Positions 13,458-13,553 of a DNA stretch of 13,553 nucleotides are shown in pieces; positions within the stretch are counted from its first letter, which is position 1; each line of letters opens with the position of its first letter. Origin of the DNA: an uncultured Bacilli bacterium (GTDB taxonomy: Bacteria; Bacillota_I; Bacilli_A; RF39; UBA660); contig CAKOXX010000027.1 of assembly GCA_934130405.1 (NCBI GenBank), positions 1 through 13,553 on the forward strand. Direction: 5' to 3'. The translations under genes were made by a program, and so were the position numbers. The notes beneath the pieces were generated by a model. It had not been told where the DNA came from and ran no database searches. It was given only the letters and a program-made list of their open reading frames with translations.

Positions 13458-13553
13458 ATGAAAAAATTTAAAGTTGTCGTTTATGCAATAAGTAAAAATG
13501 AAGAAAAATTTGTATCACGTTGGGTAGAATCAATGAAAGAAGCAGATGAAATA
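13458..13553 (+). CDS. Glycosyltransferase (family 2-like), N-terminal fragment cut by window edge
   Basis: Only 32 codons are visible: MKKFKVVVYAISKNEEKFV followed by SRWVESMKEADEI. The hydrophobic first strand, then an AISKNEE turn and an ..W..S..EADEI pattern is the usual start of GT-A-fold family 2 glycosyltransferases, where the strand and NE-E turn form the nucleotide-sugar pocket and a V.DTGS-like stretch normally follows. An in-frame ATG six bases earlier (13452) is equally possible, and no strong ribosome site is seen, so coupling to the collagen-like gene, whose stop is 12 bp upstream, is likely. Position suggests it glycosylates threonines of that protein (inference). The 3' part is outside the window. 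Confidence 0.75.
   Translation, partial: MKKFKVVVYAISKNEEKFVSRWVESMKEADEI

Noticed and set aside
1..13553. DGR template repeat or reverse transcriptase within the window
   Set aside because: No other segment has similarity to the GC-rich variable region, and no open frame has reverse transcriptase motifs, so the DGR claim rests on the target side only.

Overview
The window looks like chromosomal DNA of a low-GC Gram-positive bacterium (Bacillota). Supporting signs are strongly AT-rich genes, AGGAGG-type ribosome binding sites, an hrcA-grpE-dnaK order behind CIRCE operators, a DnaK of the Gram-positive type, and UGA used as a stop (hrcA, the response regulator) with Trp read from UGG. The mix of TasA-like surface proteins, GPT-rich collagen-like proteins and a very large MMPL transporter suggests an uncultured gut Bacilli/Erysipelotrichia-like lineage; that placement is inference.

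Right-to-left on the minus strand, the first block (1-2352) is the class I heat-shock operon: hrcA (TTG start), grpE with an unusual Cys-rich N-terminus, and the first 208 codons of dnaK. It is driven by a near-consensus sigma-A promoter flanked by two CIRCE operators, one perfect and one with a degenerate half.

The second block (2371-5348) encodes cell-surface proteins. The 624-aa membrane-anchored protein (2389-4263) has a TasA/camelysin-like N-terminal domain and a C-terminal domain ending in a GC-rich, Ser/Tyr/Ala-rich segment before a YGARPVINL motif. This is the typical look of the variable region of a diversity-generating retroelement (DGR) target. Its roughly 195-nt leader can fold into mutually exclusive helices followed by a terminator hairpin, so it may be a riboswitch or attenuator. 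Upstream are a 185-aa single-pass surface protein and a translationally coupled 59-aa pilin-like peptide (4562-4741), closed by a strong terminator.

The third block (5381-9591) is one gene for a 1385-aa MMPL/RND-type transporter. Its second extracellular domain is enlarged to about 850 residues and carries nine degenerate ~75-92-residue helical repeats.

The fourth block (9698-12242) is a two-component operon: an OmpR-family regulator, a kinase with almost no extracellular sensor loop, and an unrecognised Cys-rich 235-aa protein.

The last block is divergent, on the plus strand: a 369-aa collagen-like Gly-X-Y protein built from 72/81-bp tandem repeats, followed within 12 bp by the start of a family-2-like glycosyltransferase that may glycosylate it.

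The most notable element is the DGR-like variable surface protein behind a structured leader. No reverse transcriptase or template repeat lies in the window, so any such partner must be elsewhere in the genome.
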